Shown here in pieces: positions 9,693 to 18,413 of a DNA stretch of 19,629 nt (its first letter is position 1; each line of letters starts with the position of its first letter). Where the stretch lies: the NCBI GenBank assembly GCA_027596195.1, contig JADGJG010000446.1, forward strand, positions 1 through 19,629. The letters run 5' to 3'. The notes beneath the pieces were generated by a model. That model had not been told where the DNA came from, did no database searches, and saw nothing but the letters and a program-made list of their open reading frames with translations. A program made the translations under genes and the position numbers. Source of the stretch: Podochytrium sp. JEL0797 (Eukaryota; Chytridiomycota; Chytridiomycetes; Chytridiales; Chytriomycetaceae).

Positions 9693-10009
9693 TTGGAGTG
9701 GACTTGAGTCCATCCTGAGTCCACCCCAGGGAATCTGCAATTTTTAGGCACGCGCCCAAGCCGAAGGGCACACGTTACTGCAACTTTTGTGATGTAAACG
9801 CTGCTGCTAACAACACTGTGAACACCGAAAGGCCTCCATAATTCAGAGGCTCATCCCGAGAAAAAATCAGCGGATCTCAAACATTTGGAGTGGAATTGAG
9901 TGCCACCTCAGGTTTTAATCAAATTTTACTTGGCACTTTCAAATGGCCACGCGAGTAGCACTCAATGCAACTTGAGTGCTATTTGTGATCCAAAGCATGT
10001 TGTGAACAC
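9693..10009. repeat. Diverged direct repeat pair with embedded palindromes, copy 1
   Basis: Repeat A runs about 9693-9825 and repeat B about 9885-10009. Shared landmarks in order are TTGGAGTGGAMTTGAGT, a CACGCG, TGCAACTT, TTGTGAT and TGTGAACAC. Offsets vary from 192 to 196 to 184, so the copies differ by small insertions and deletions. A contains TGGACTTGAGTCCA (9699-9712). B contains a 10-bp perfect stem, TAGCACTCAA at 9956-9965 with TTGAGTGCTA at 9972-9981. Copy 2 equals 16094-16410. Confidence 0.75.
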
Positions 10010-10154
10010 TAGGTGTGTCACCAGACAGAAGGTGTTGCAGCATCTCCAACCGAGAATATACCTGCTGCATCGTGCTTGCTGATATCGATCTGCTACGACT
10101 TTGATTAATTAGTAAATTTTCCAAAAATCGCACGCACCTCTCGCTTTCCACGAT

Positions 10155-11743
10155 ATGCCCACCGCGCAGATCACTCCACCCACTTCCGCTGAGCCCACGG
10201 CCACCAATACCACAACGCCCTCCGTGGCTAACGCGAACACCGCAGATGTTGCGGATCCTGCTACCACCACGCCTGTCGCAGACGCCGCGCTTAACCCCAA
10301 CTCCACCGCAAACAACCCAACTACAATGGCCCCGCCCGTCGGGATCCCACCTCCTCCACCCGTCGAGAACAACGGCCGTTCCCTCCAAATGATCACACCG
10401 GGCAAGTTCAACGAGATGGTAGATGCCCAGCAAATCGTCGCATTCCCCCAGAAGGAAGCGCATGCTACCTTGGACCGGGTTTTTGATCTAGCGGCAAGTT
10501 CACTTTGTTGTAACTACGGGTCATGCAGCATTTCTAATTTTCTTCCGATCACAGTCGAGAGTGAACTACAGCTTCGACGGAGAGGGAACTGCTTGGGATT
10601 GCTTCAAGCTCGCCATCAAACCAGCTGTGGAGGGAGTTGCAGCATTGGGCAAATATCTCACGCAGGATGCAGATCAAACCGGCAAGGCGTTGTTGTACAT
10701 GAACGAATTCGTCTGCACGTACGTAAGAGTGATTTCAAATTCTCATTTCAAATTTATCCGATCACTGACGACTGCTCGGATGTGAAGATACTTTGCCTAC
10801 CCAGATGAGTCAAGTGAAGATCCGGGCGGTGACCGTATGGCTGTTGCATTCAACAACATGTTTCCTGGTGACAACATCTTCGGTACAGACAAAGGCCGCA
10901 AGGCTCTCACAACTCGTGATCAAGTCATCAAGAACTACAAGACGATGAAAAATCACTTTGTCGCCACCAAGGACTTGGAGATGTTCTGTCACTTACCCAT
11001 TGCCCAACTCGAATCTTTGAGATACGACCTGTCACAGCTGGGTGAAATTGTTGACGCCAAGGACGAACGCGCGTCGATTAGAAAACAAATCTTCTCCATG
11101 ATTTTCGAACGGTTCCTTCGGTAAATTCTCTCTTCTATTAATTAAACTTTATTCCTAACATTCTTCAAAAAGTCCTTTCCACACGATTCTCTCCGAGTGC
11201 TTCGCCAGCAGATGTGACGGGGAAAATGGGCGTTCACCCACCTTCAGCTTCAAGATCACCTCCCTCCAATTCATGATGAAGCAACTGTCGGACTTCAAAG
11301 CCGCGCTCAAGTCTACCACTTCCACGGGTACAAAAGACAACTTCCTCCTCTTTCTCAAGACCGGACAGAAGTTGACGGATACGGAAAAGAGTGCCCTTAG
11401 CCGCAAGAACAAGAATGAAAGTGCCAAGCTGTTCCAATCGATTGAGGACGACTCGGGTGCCGCTACCAAAAAACGCCGCCGTGTTTCTACCAAATCGGAT
11501 GCCAAGTCTGATGCCGAGGCCCACGCCGACGACTCTGACTCTGACAGAGAATCTGATTCCATGTCCGCGAAGGTCAAAGTGGGCAAGATCAGGCACCCCA
11601 AGAAGGAGAGAACCAAGCCGGTTTCTCTGTCCCTGCAAGTGAACAAGAAGGTCAAAGAATTCAAGGTACACCCTGAGCTTGCCGAAATCTTGCGCTCCAA
11701 GTTCACGAACAAGACCGGTGACATCATTGTTATTGATGACTAG
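10155..11743 (+). CDS. Four-exon gene with P/T/A-rich N-terminus, SV40-like NLS and acidic region, copy 1
   Basis: Exons are about 10155-10497, 10562-10718, 10788-11120 and 11173-11743 (1404 nt, 467 residues). Introns 2 and 3 are clear: 10719-10787 with GTACGT..AAG and CTGAC in a hairpin loop, and 11121-11172 with GTAAAT..AAG and CTAAC. Intron 1 is ambiguous; 10498-10561, 10479-10554 and 10510-10561 all keep frame, and all contain TTCTAAT. The start is the ATG at 10155 (MPTAQITPPT). Residues 1-75 are Pro/Thr/Ala/Asn-rich and contain a PPPPP run. A helical middle region spans exons 2-4. KKRRRVS at about 377-383 resembles an SV40-type nuclear signal, followed by an acidic Ser/Asp stretch (DDSDSDRESDS), a basic KKERTK segment and a GDIIVIDD end. 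No known domain recognised. Divergent from the 9459 gene and probably co-regulated with it; a nuclear role is inferred from composition only. Confidence 0.75.
10756..10781 (+). other. Intron hairpin, ATCCGA/TCGGAT stem, copy 1
   Basis: A 6-bp perfect stem with a 14-nt loop sits near the 3' end of intron 10719-10787 of the plus-strand gene. The loop contains CTGAC, a perfect CTRAY branch-point candidate, 19 nt before the acceptor. Copy 2 carries it at 17157-17182. Confidence 0.75.
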
Positions 11744-12012
11744 TCCATTTTGTTCCTTTTTCTGTGTTTGGGTGACTTTTTTCGCGTTTCTGCTCGAAAT
11801 ATATTTTTTATTCTTTCTAAAAAACTCATCGCATCCCTTCATTACCGCCCTACTACATCCCTTCACACCCACCCTTCTACAAGTCATACCACCAACGCAC
11901 AGCTGCCCTATCTACTTCACTTTCTGTTCTTTGCTCGTGGTTGGTAGAATTGCCTACAAGCATCCGATACCTTTGATTGATCGGATAAGGAATCCCTAGC
12001 GCGTTATACACA
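11744..12012 (+). other. Gap between the plus-strand gene and the Helitron-type gene, copy 1
   Basis: T-rich sequence after the TAG at 11741-11743 is probably the 3' untranslated region. The second half is C/T-rich and ends with the hairpin at 11962-11986 and the leader of the next gene. A possible 5' leader intron at 11945-12000 (GTAGAA..CCCTAG, 56 nt) would contain the hairpin. Confidence 0.4.
11962..11986 (+). other. Leader hairpin, ATCCGAT/ATCGGAT stem, copy 1
   Basis: A 7-bp perfect stem with an 11-nt loop lies 26 bp upstream of the ATG of the Helitron-type gene. The sense strand starts ATCCGATA and the loop contains TTGAT. It may lie in a leader intron (11945-12000). Copy 2 carries it at 18363-18387. 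Confidence 0.7.
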
Positions 12013-13234
12013 ATGACCACATCCAACCACGTTGATCATATTGCTTCTACAAAAGCAGGCTTTGGATCATCTTCGACAAGTTCGTTTTATTCAGGTAAGA
12101 TATGGCACAGTTCGCTTCAAGTTCCTAATTTCTTTCATAGGGACAACTATACCCAAAACCCCGACGCGAATAGTTTCTCAGTCATATCGTGCAAGTCGCT
12201 TGCGAGATATTCGAGCTGCGGCGACGCCTGCCGACCGCGAACGCGAACGTAGAAGAGCTCAAATTAATCGTGCTGTGGCGACGCCTGCCGATCGCGAACG
12301 TGAACGTAGAAGAGCTCAACTTCATCGTGCAGCGGCGACGCCTGCCGACCGCGAGCGCGAACGTCTTCGAGTTCAAGAGCGCCGTGATTCCAAGACCCCC
12401 TATGCTCGCGAACGAGATCTCGAAAAGGAACGTCTCCGTTCTCGGCAACGGCGTGCTGCTCGGACACCTGCCGAAAGACGTGTGGATCAGAGTGCTAATA
12501 CCATGCGGCACAACTTTGTGTATGAAGCCGCTCGACTACAAGAACGCCACGCAGCTGTGTACGATGAGGCAGAGCTTGCTTCTATGGACACAAACGACGA
12601 CTTTACGATCAAGGCTGATCGCAAGGCTCTGTACGAGCTTTGCGCCGAGAAATTATCCTTTCAAAACATGACAAACCATTGTTGTGTGGTGTGTGAATGT
12701 GATCATCCAAAGTCCAGCTTTGATTACATGAAACTTACTGCCGAGGTCGCTCAGGTATGCTAATTCTTGCTACCTGCAACCTTGTTATTAATTGTTAACC
12801 TACAGAGCTTGAGAGACATGCTCCTTCTGCCCAACTCATATACATCTATGATCAACCCAATCCTTGTATCCCAATACGACGTCTCCAGTTTCGACAGCAG
12901 ACTTTTCGGGCTTTTTCTGAGCCCTTTCGGATTCTACTGCTTCGCAGACTCCTTGCATTTCCCAGTTATGCTTGCCGACACACAACTCGTGTATGAATCT
13001 CGCCCAGGGATTTTTTTACCTGTCGCTTGTTCTTCCCTCCTTCTCGGTTTTTGTCATAGATGCCGAAAGTTTTTGAGCAAGTACCAGAAACGTCCTCTTG
13101 CTGCTGCCACGTTTAACGACAACGACGAGGATGACTTAGACCGTGATTACCAAACTACGAAGAAAATGCCGCAAGACGCCATCGCGAATCGGAACTGGAT
13201 TGGGCGTCTCCCCTCGCATTTACCCACAACGTGA
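12013..13234 (+). pseudogene. N-terminal part of a Helitron-type protein, truncated by the duplication junction, copy 1
   Basis: Exons 12013-12094, 12141-12754 and 12806-13234 join in frame (374 residues). The introns are 46 and 51 nt with GTAAG/GTATG donors and CTAAT or TTAAC branch sites. The ATG lies in a good context (CACAATGACC). Residues 53-109 are three 19-residue repeats of the form AAATPADRERERRRAQxxR, followed by a longer variant and a final TPAERR. Such Arg-rich repeats precede the DUF6570-like region of many fungal Helitron proteins. C209-x2-C212, C315-x2-C318 and the IANRNWIGRLP segment (358-368) match the usual IC..C and ALANGLWIG..P pattern of that region. Rep nuclease and helicase parts are absent: at 13229 the sequence switches to the start of the second unit and a TGA follows at 13232. 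The Helitron call rests on motif memory; moderately sure. Confidence 0.6.
12215..12385 (+). repeat. Three 57-bp coding repeats, copy 1
   Basis: Units at 12215-12271, 12272-12328 and 12329-12385 each start GCNGNGGCGACGCCTGCCGA and encode 19 residues. Nucleotide identity is high, so the array expanded recently or is kept homogenised. Copy 2 equals 18616-18786. Confidence 0.9.
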
Positions 13235-13363
13235 CATTGAAGATCGGAAACCAATTTATTGTGATATCCAAGCAAAGAAAAAGAAATAAGAAAAGAAAAG
13301 AAAACGTATGAGGCGATAAAAAAAATAAAAGTATGAGGCGATTGACATCGGTAACCCCCCACA

Positions 13364-14263
13364 TCACATTTCGGCAGGGTCCTCCCAGAGACAATCACAT
13401 GGCATGCAATCATTAATTGAGGCCATGCCATAGGAGCGACAAAAATCACAAGGAATGCGATTTTCATCACTCATTAACTGCTTGGCTTCCGTGGTACGAG
13501 AAGCAAATTTTGAAATTGTATGATAATGAACATCACCAATTTGTTGTTGTTCGACGGTATGTTGATGGAAGAAGGGGTGCTCCAATCCTTGAACAAGAGG
13601 CAATTGGAGTTGGTCCCCCATTTCAATGATTGGACTTGGTGAATTCGGCAAAGCGTGTGTGGGAGTAGGTTGAGTCTCATTTTGCCGGATGGGGTGCGAG
13701 GCTATCGAACGGGAGTGCGACTCAGAAATACGTGGGATCCTATTGTGTACCAGGAGCTTCCGATTAGGCACTGATGATCGGAAATATAAGGAGAAGCAAA
13801 AACATACGTATAGGTGCACTGGAAATAGTAGTACGACAATACTCGTCTTCCATATAAATCCAAATAGCCTGGAATTGGTTCAAGTTCTGGAATCTCCTCA
13901 AAGTCGCTTTCGATGAGGCCTGGCAGCACTACGTCAATGTTGGCGCACTTAAAATCACTGTTGACCGTCGTTCCCGTCAGAGCATTCCCATCTGTCGACG
14001 CAACCCACCCATCTCTGTTAGAGAAAGCGAGAGGTGCTCCTGAAATTAGGTCCTTCGCGTTTGAAGGTTTCATCCTATTGTGTATCAAGAGCATCCGATT
14101 AAATACTGATGATCGGATGACAAGGATAAACAAATATTTGTTTGAAAGTACAAACCAATATTTAATGGCGTACTGGAAACCGTCGATCTCGCCGTCAATG
14201 TCACCGCCATCCGCCGTTCCCGTCGGAGCATTCGCATCTGTGGACGCAACACGAGATTCCATC
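13364..14263 (-). CDS. Tail exons with cysteine motif, copy 2
   Basis: Same structure as 6963-7862: exons 14263-14174, 14074-13820 and 13739-13364. It holds the only base that differs between the units, C at 13718. In the exon frame this turns a serine codon TCA into TCG on the minus strand, so the predicted protein is unchanged. Hairpins lie at 13758-13783 and 14092-14119. As in copy 1, it may be the alternative end of the gene starting at 15860 or a separate gene. Confidence 0.55.
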
Positions 14264-14280
14264 CTATTTTGGATTAATTT

Positions 14281-15860
14281 TTAGCCACACACACGGAAAA
14301 GTTTTAGAGCACCCAGTTCTAACATGTCGTCGTCGTCGCTTAAGAGGCCCGGCATCTCGCTGTCCGTGTCTGAACGTGCACCGCCAGAGACGGTTTCACC
14401 ATCAGGAAGCTCGATATAGTCGGCGTCGCAGTCACCTGGATGATCCGGGAGCCCGCATACTCTGCAATTAGGATCCTCAGCCGGGTAATCCATTTTTTCA
14501 TATCCGAGGTCGTCCATAGGGGGATCGGGAAAAACGACAGAATTGGGATTCCAAGAGTCAACATCGGCATTCCTAGTCATTTATTGATGTTGTTTAAAAC
14601 CAAAAATATCATCTCCTCTCCTAAACCACGCCTGGCGCCCGCTGCCCCCAAATATATTCCATGGAAAACTTACTTAGGAAAATCATTCAACACAGAGACC
14701 ACCTTGTTTGTCTTCTCAAACACCACGATGTCCTTCGTGTTTGGTTGGCCACGTTTGAAGAGTACGAAAAAGTGAGGCGCCAACGTTACGGAGGTGACAA
14801 CCACATTGTCATTTTTGGTCGTGTCCATCTTAAACATGGTGGACATATAACCCAAATCACCAGGTCTGAGAATCGCGTCGTCTCCAACAAGCAGAATGTT
14901 GCGGTCAAGGTTGACGGGGTCAAACTCGTTCGTGGTGCAATCATACATTCGGATGATGGGCTTGCTCGACGTAGGCGACTCGTAGTGAATTTCTCTGAAC
15001 GGTGGGGGTGGGGGAAGGCCACGTTGAGACCCGTACGCGGAGCGAGAAGGAGTTCCACAGTTCGCAGAGCGGGAAGGAGTTCCGATGGACGAACGCGTCG
15101 AAGTGCGGCGTGTTGATTCGTCCATGCGCTTGCGCTTCGACGAAGGGGTGGAGACTTCATCAGATTCGTCAGCGTCAGGTCTTTCAGCAGCTGTTATTTC
15201 GGAGGTCTTTTTAATTCAGATATAAATAAATTCAAATTGTGAACATACCGAAAGTTCTGCCAAACTTCAACCAAACGAGGTCCGCATCTTCTTCACCACC
15301 AACACCGCAACCAAACTTGTTGAACACCAAAATGGACCCTGCTGGTGACACAGACGCCAACCCGTGCGCAAGTTCCGTCGCATCTCTGTGTCTCATCAAG
15401 GACACAGCCGCGATGTTGATCACCTGGAATGGATTCCCGTCCGAGTTGACTTTTGTCTGAGCTCCGTAGAACTCAGTAGTGATGGAGACGGGAATGAAGA
15501 TGGCCGTTGGGGTTTGGATGATCCCGTCTCCACTTTCACGTGGGTGATTGTGCTTCAAGAAGTATCCACCTGTTTGATCGCACAGTATTAGAAGTCCGAG
15601 CAACAACTTTTGATCGGATATAAAAACAAACCTGGAAAGTAGGAGACCGAGAATTCCTTTGCATGGTTGCGAATCATGTTGGGAGAGAAACCGTTCTGGC
15701 TATGACCGTTGCATTTGGCAAGAGCGTCAGTGAAAGTGGCCATATTCTTCGGCTGCTGCGTGTCCCACGAGAGGTAATTGTTAGACGGCGAGAGCCCATC
15801 CACGACCGAGATCGCGTGCATTGGAGGTTTGGCAGGCTGGTAGTCGAAAGAATTGAGCAT
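14281..15860 (-). CDS. Four-exon gene with zinc-knuckle-like motif, copy 2
   Basis: Exons 15860-15632, 15569-15249, 15190-14674 and 14572-14281. The predicted protein is identical to that of 7880-9459, with the KRKR cluster, duplicated GTPSRSA, PPPPP run, C-x2-C-x4-H-x3-C motif and acidic end. TATA box and E-box are retained at 15898-15907 and 15939-15946. If the duplication is real, both copies look equally intact. Confidence 0.72.
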
Positions 15861-15907
15861 TTGTCTTTTGATGAAACAGAAAGAGGGAAAGCGCTGCCTT
15901 TATATAC

Positions 15908-16555
15908 TTTTGAGGGTTAAAACAATTTTTTTGTACCGTCACGTGATCTCACAAGCCGAGAGCCTCCCGTTCCCTTGGCTGCACGAGAGAGGCTGTCTCT
16001 TCTTCCCTGTGAATACAATGATATTTCGTGAGCTTTGTTGCGGCACAGGCTACCCAGTAAGCCTGATATCTCATCAGGTACTCTTCACAACAGTTGGAGT
16101 GGACTTGAGTCCATCCTGAGTCCACCCCAGGGAATCTGCAATTTTTAGGCACGCGCCCAAGCCGAAGGGCACACGTTACTGCAACTTTTGTGATGTAAAC
16201 GCTGCTGCTAACAACACTGTGAACACCGAAAGGCCTCCATAATTCAGAGGCTCATCCCGAGAAAAAATCAGCGGATCTCAAACATTTGGAGTGGAATTGA
16301 GTGCCACCTCAGGTTTTAATCAAATTTTACTTGGCACTTTCAAATGGCCACGCGAGTAGCACTCAATGCAACTTGAGTGCTATTTGTGATCCAAAGCATG
16401 TTGTGAACACTAGGTGTGTCACCAGACAGAAGGTGTTGCAGCATCTCCAACCGAGAATATACCTGCTGCATCGTGCTTGCTGATATCGATCTGCTACGAC
16501 TTTGATTAATTAGTAAATTTTCCAAAAATCGCACGCACCTCTCGCTTTCCACGAT
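15908..16555. promoter_or_regulatory. Shared intergenic region between divergent genes, copy 2
   Basis: No difference from the first copy was found by eye. It contains the E-box, the diverged repeat pair at about 16094-16410 and the 10-bp-stem inverted repeat at 16357-16382. Confidence 0.55.
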
Positions 16556-18144
16556 ATGCCCACCGCGCAGATCACTCCACCCACTTCCGCTGAGCCCACG
16601 GCCACCAATACCACAACGCCCTCCGTGGCTAACGCGAACACCGCAGATGTTGCGGATCCTGCTACCACCACGCCTGTCGCAGACGCCGCGCTTAACCCCA
16701 ACTCCACCGCAAACAACCCAACTACAATGGCCCCGCCCGTCGGGATCCCACCTCCTCCACCCGTCGAGAACAACGGCCGTTCCCTCCAAATGATCACACC
16801 GGGCAAGTTCAACGAGATGGTAGATGCCCAGCAAATCGTCGCATTCCCCCAGAAGGAAGCGCATGCTACCTTGGACCGGGTTTTTGATCTAGCGGCAAGT
16901 TCACTTTGTTGTAACTACGGGTCATGCAGCATTTCTAATTTTCTTCCGATCACAGTCGAGAGTGAACTACAGCTTCGACGGAGAGGGAACTGCTTGGGAT
17001 TGCTTCAAGCTCGCCATCAAACCAGCTGTGGAGGGAGTTGCAGCATTGGGCAAATATCTCACGCAGGATGCAGATCAAACCGGCAAGGCGTTGTTGTACA
17101 TGAACGAATTCGTCTGCACGTACGTAAGAGTGATTTCAAATTCTCATTTCAAATTTATCCGATCACTGACGACTGCTCGGATGTGAAGATACTTTGCCTA
17201 CCCAGATGAGTCAAGTGAAGATCCGGGCGGTGACCGTATGGCTGTTGCATTCAACAACATGTTTCCTGGTGACAACATCTTCGGTACAGACAAAGGCCGC
17301 AAGGCTCTCACAACTCGTGATCAAGTCATCAAGAACTACAAGACGATGAAAAATCACTTTGTCGCCACCAAGGACTTGGAGATGTTCTGTCACTTACCCA
17401 TTGCCCAACTCGAATCTTTGAGATACGACCTGTCACAGCTGGGTGAAATTGTTGACGCCAAGGACGAACGCGCGTCGATTAGAAAACAAATCTTCTCCAT
17501 GATTTTCGAACGGTTCCTTCGGTAAATTCTCTCTTCTATTAATTAAACTTTATTCCTAACATTCTTCAAAAAGTCCTTTCCACACGATTCTCTCCGAGTG
17601 CTTCGCCAGCAGATGTGACGGGGAAAATGGGCGTTCACCCACCTTCAGCTTCAAGATCACCTCCCTCCAATTCATGATGAAGCAACTGTCGGACTTCAAA
17701 GCCGCGCTCAAGTCTACCACTTCCACGGGTACAAAAGACAACTTCCTCCTCTTTCTCAAGACCGGACAGAAGTTGACGGATACGGAAAAGAGTGCCCTTA
17801 GCCGCAAGAACAAGAATGAAAGTGCCAAGCTGTTCCAATCGATTGAGGACGACTCGGGTGCCGCTACCAAAAAACGCCGCCGTGTTTCTACCAAATCGGA
17901 TGCCAAGTCTGATGCCGAGGCCCACGCCGACGACTCTGACTCTGACAGAGAATCTGATTCCATGTCCGCGAAGGTCAAAGTGGGCAAGATCAGGCACCCC
18001 AAGAAGGAGAGAACCAAGCCGGTTTCTCTGTCCCTGCAAGTGAACAAGAAGGTCAAAGAATTCAAGGTACACCCTGAGCTTGCCGAAATCTTGCGCTCCA
18101 AGTTCACGAACAAGACCGGTGACATCATTGTTATTGATGACTAG
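16556..18144 (+). CDS. Four-exon gene with SV40-like NLS and acidic region, copy 2
   Basis: Exons are about 16556-16898, 16963-17119, 17189-17521 and 17574-18144, with the same intron 1 ambiguity as copy 1. The predicted protein is identical to that of 10155-11743, and the intron hairpin at 17157-17182 is retained. The lack of any change over 1.6 kb argues for a very recent duplication or an assembly cause. Confidence 0.75.
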
Positions 18145-18413
18145 TCCATTTTGTTCCTTTTTCTGTGTTTGGGTGACTTTTTTCGCGTTTCTGCTCGAAA
18201 TATATTTTTTATTCTTTCTAAAAAACTCATCGCATCCCTTCATTACCGCCCTACTACATCCCTTCACACCCACCCTTCTACAAGTCATACCACCAACGCA
18301 CAGCTGCCCTATCTACTTCACTTTCTGTTCTTTGCTCGTGGTTGGTAGAATTGCCTACAAGCATCCGATACCTTTGATTGATCGGATAAGGAATCCCTAG
18401 CGCGTTATACACA

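Larger units (their letters stand above)
9507..10154. promoter_or_regulatory. Shared intergenic region between divergent genes, copy 1
   Basis: The region separates the ATGs at 9459 (minus) and 10155 (plus) and has no convincing reading frame. It holds the E-box, two diverged direct repeats about 190 bp apart (TTGGAGTGGAMTTGAGT at 9693-9709 and 9885-9901), and an inverted repeat in each. It may act as a bidirectional control region. No TATA box was seen near the plus-strand start; the 40 bp before it are CA/CT-rich. Copy 2 equals 15908-16555. Confidence 0.55.
6828..13228. repeat. First copy of a 6401-bp tandem unit
   Basis: Every position from 6828 to 13228 recurs 6401 bases later. Identity was judged by line-by-line reading and identical translations. 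The only difference seen is T at 7317 against C at 13718. The base before the unit (T at 6827) differs from the base at the internal junction (A at 13228), which fixes the left boundary at 6828 at the latest. The unit carries two divergent spliced genes and the N-terminal part of a Helitron-type gene. It could be a real recent tandem duplication or array, or an assembly loop; see findings. Confidence 0.97.

Noticed and set aside
9956..9981. Inverted repeat as a transcription terminator
   Set aside because: No T-run follows and it lies in a eukaryotic intergenic promoter region, so a bacterial-type terminator makes no sense.
9459..10155. Divergent pair as a homeodomain mating-type locus
   Set aside because: The layout is similar to fungal HD1/HD2 pairs, but neither protein shows a WFxNxR homeodomain motif.
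9939..10463. Minus-strand Gly/Val-rich 174-codon open frame opposite the plus-strand gene start
   Set aside because: It is the complement of the low-complexity Pro/Thr/Ala exon; composition is a mirror of that exon and it lacks its own promoter or splice context.
11155..11887. Two long minus-strand open frames (190 and 217 codons) opposite the last exon of the plus-strand gene
   Set aside because: They overlap a clear spliced exon on the other strand and have skewed leucine/valine/arginine composition typical of antisense shadows.
6828..13228. The unit as a complete Helitron (5' TC, 3' CTRR with hairpin)
   Set aside because: The unit starts ACGTG and ends CCCACA, with no CTRR end or terminal hairpin, and the Rep/helicase domains are missing.
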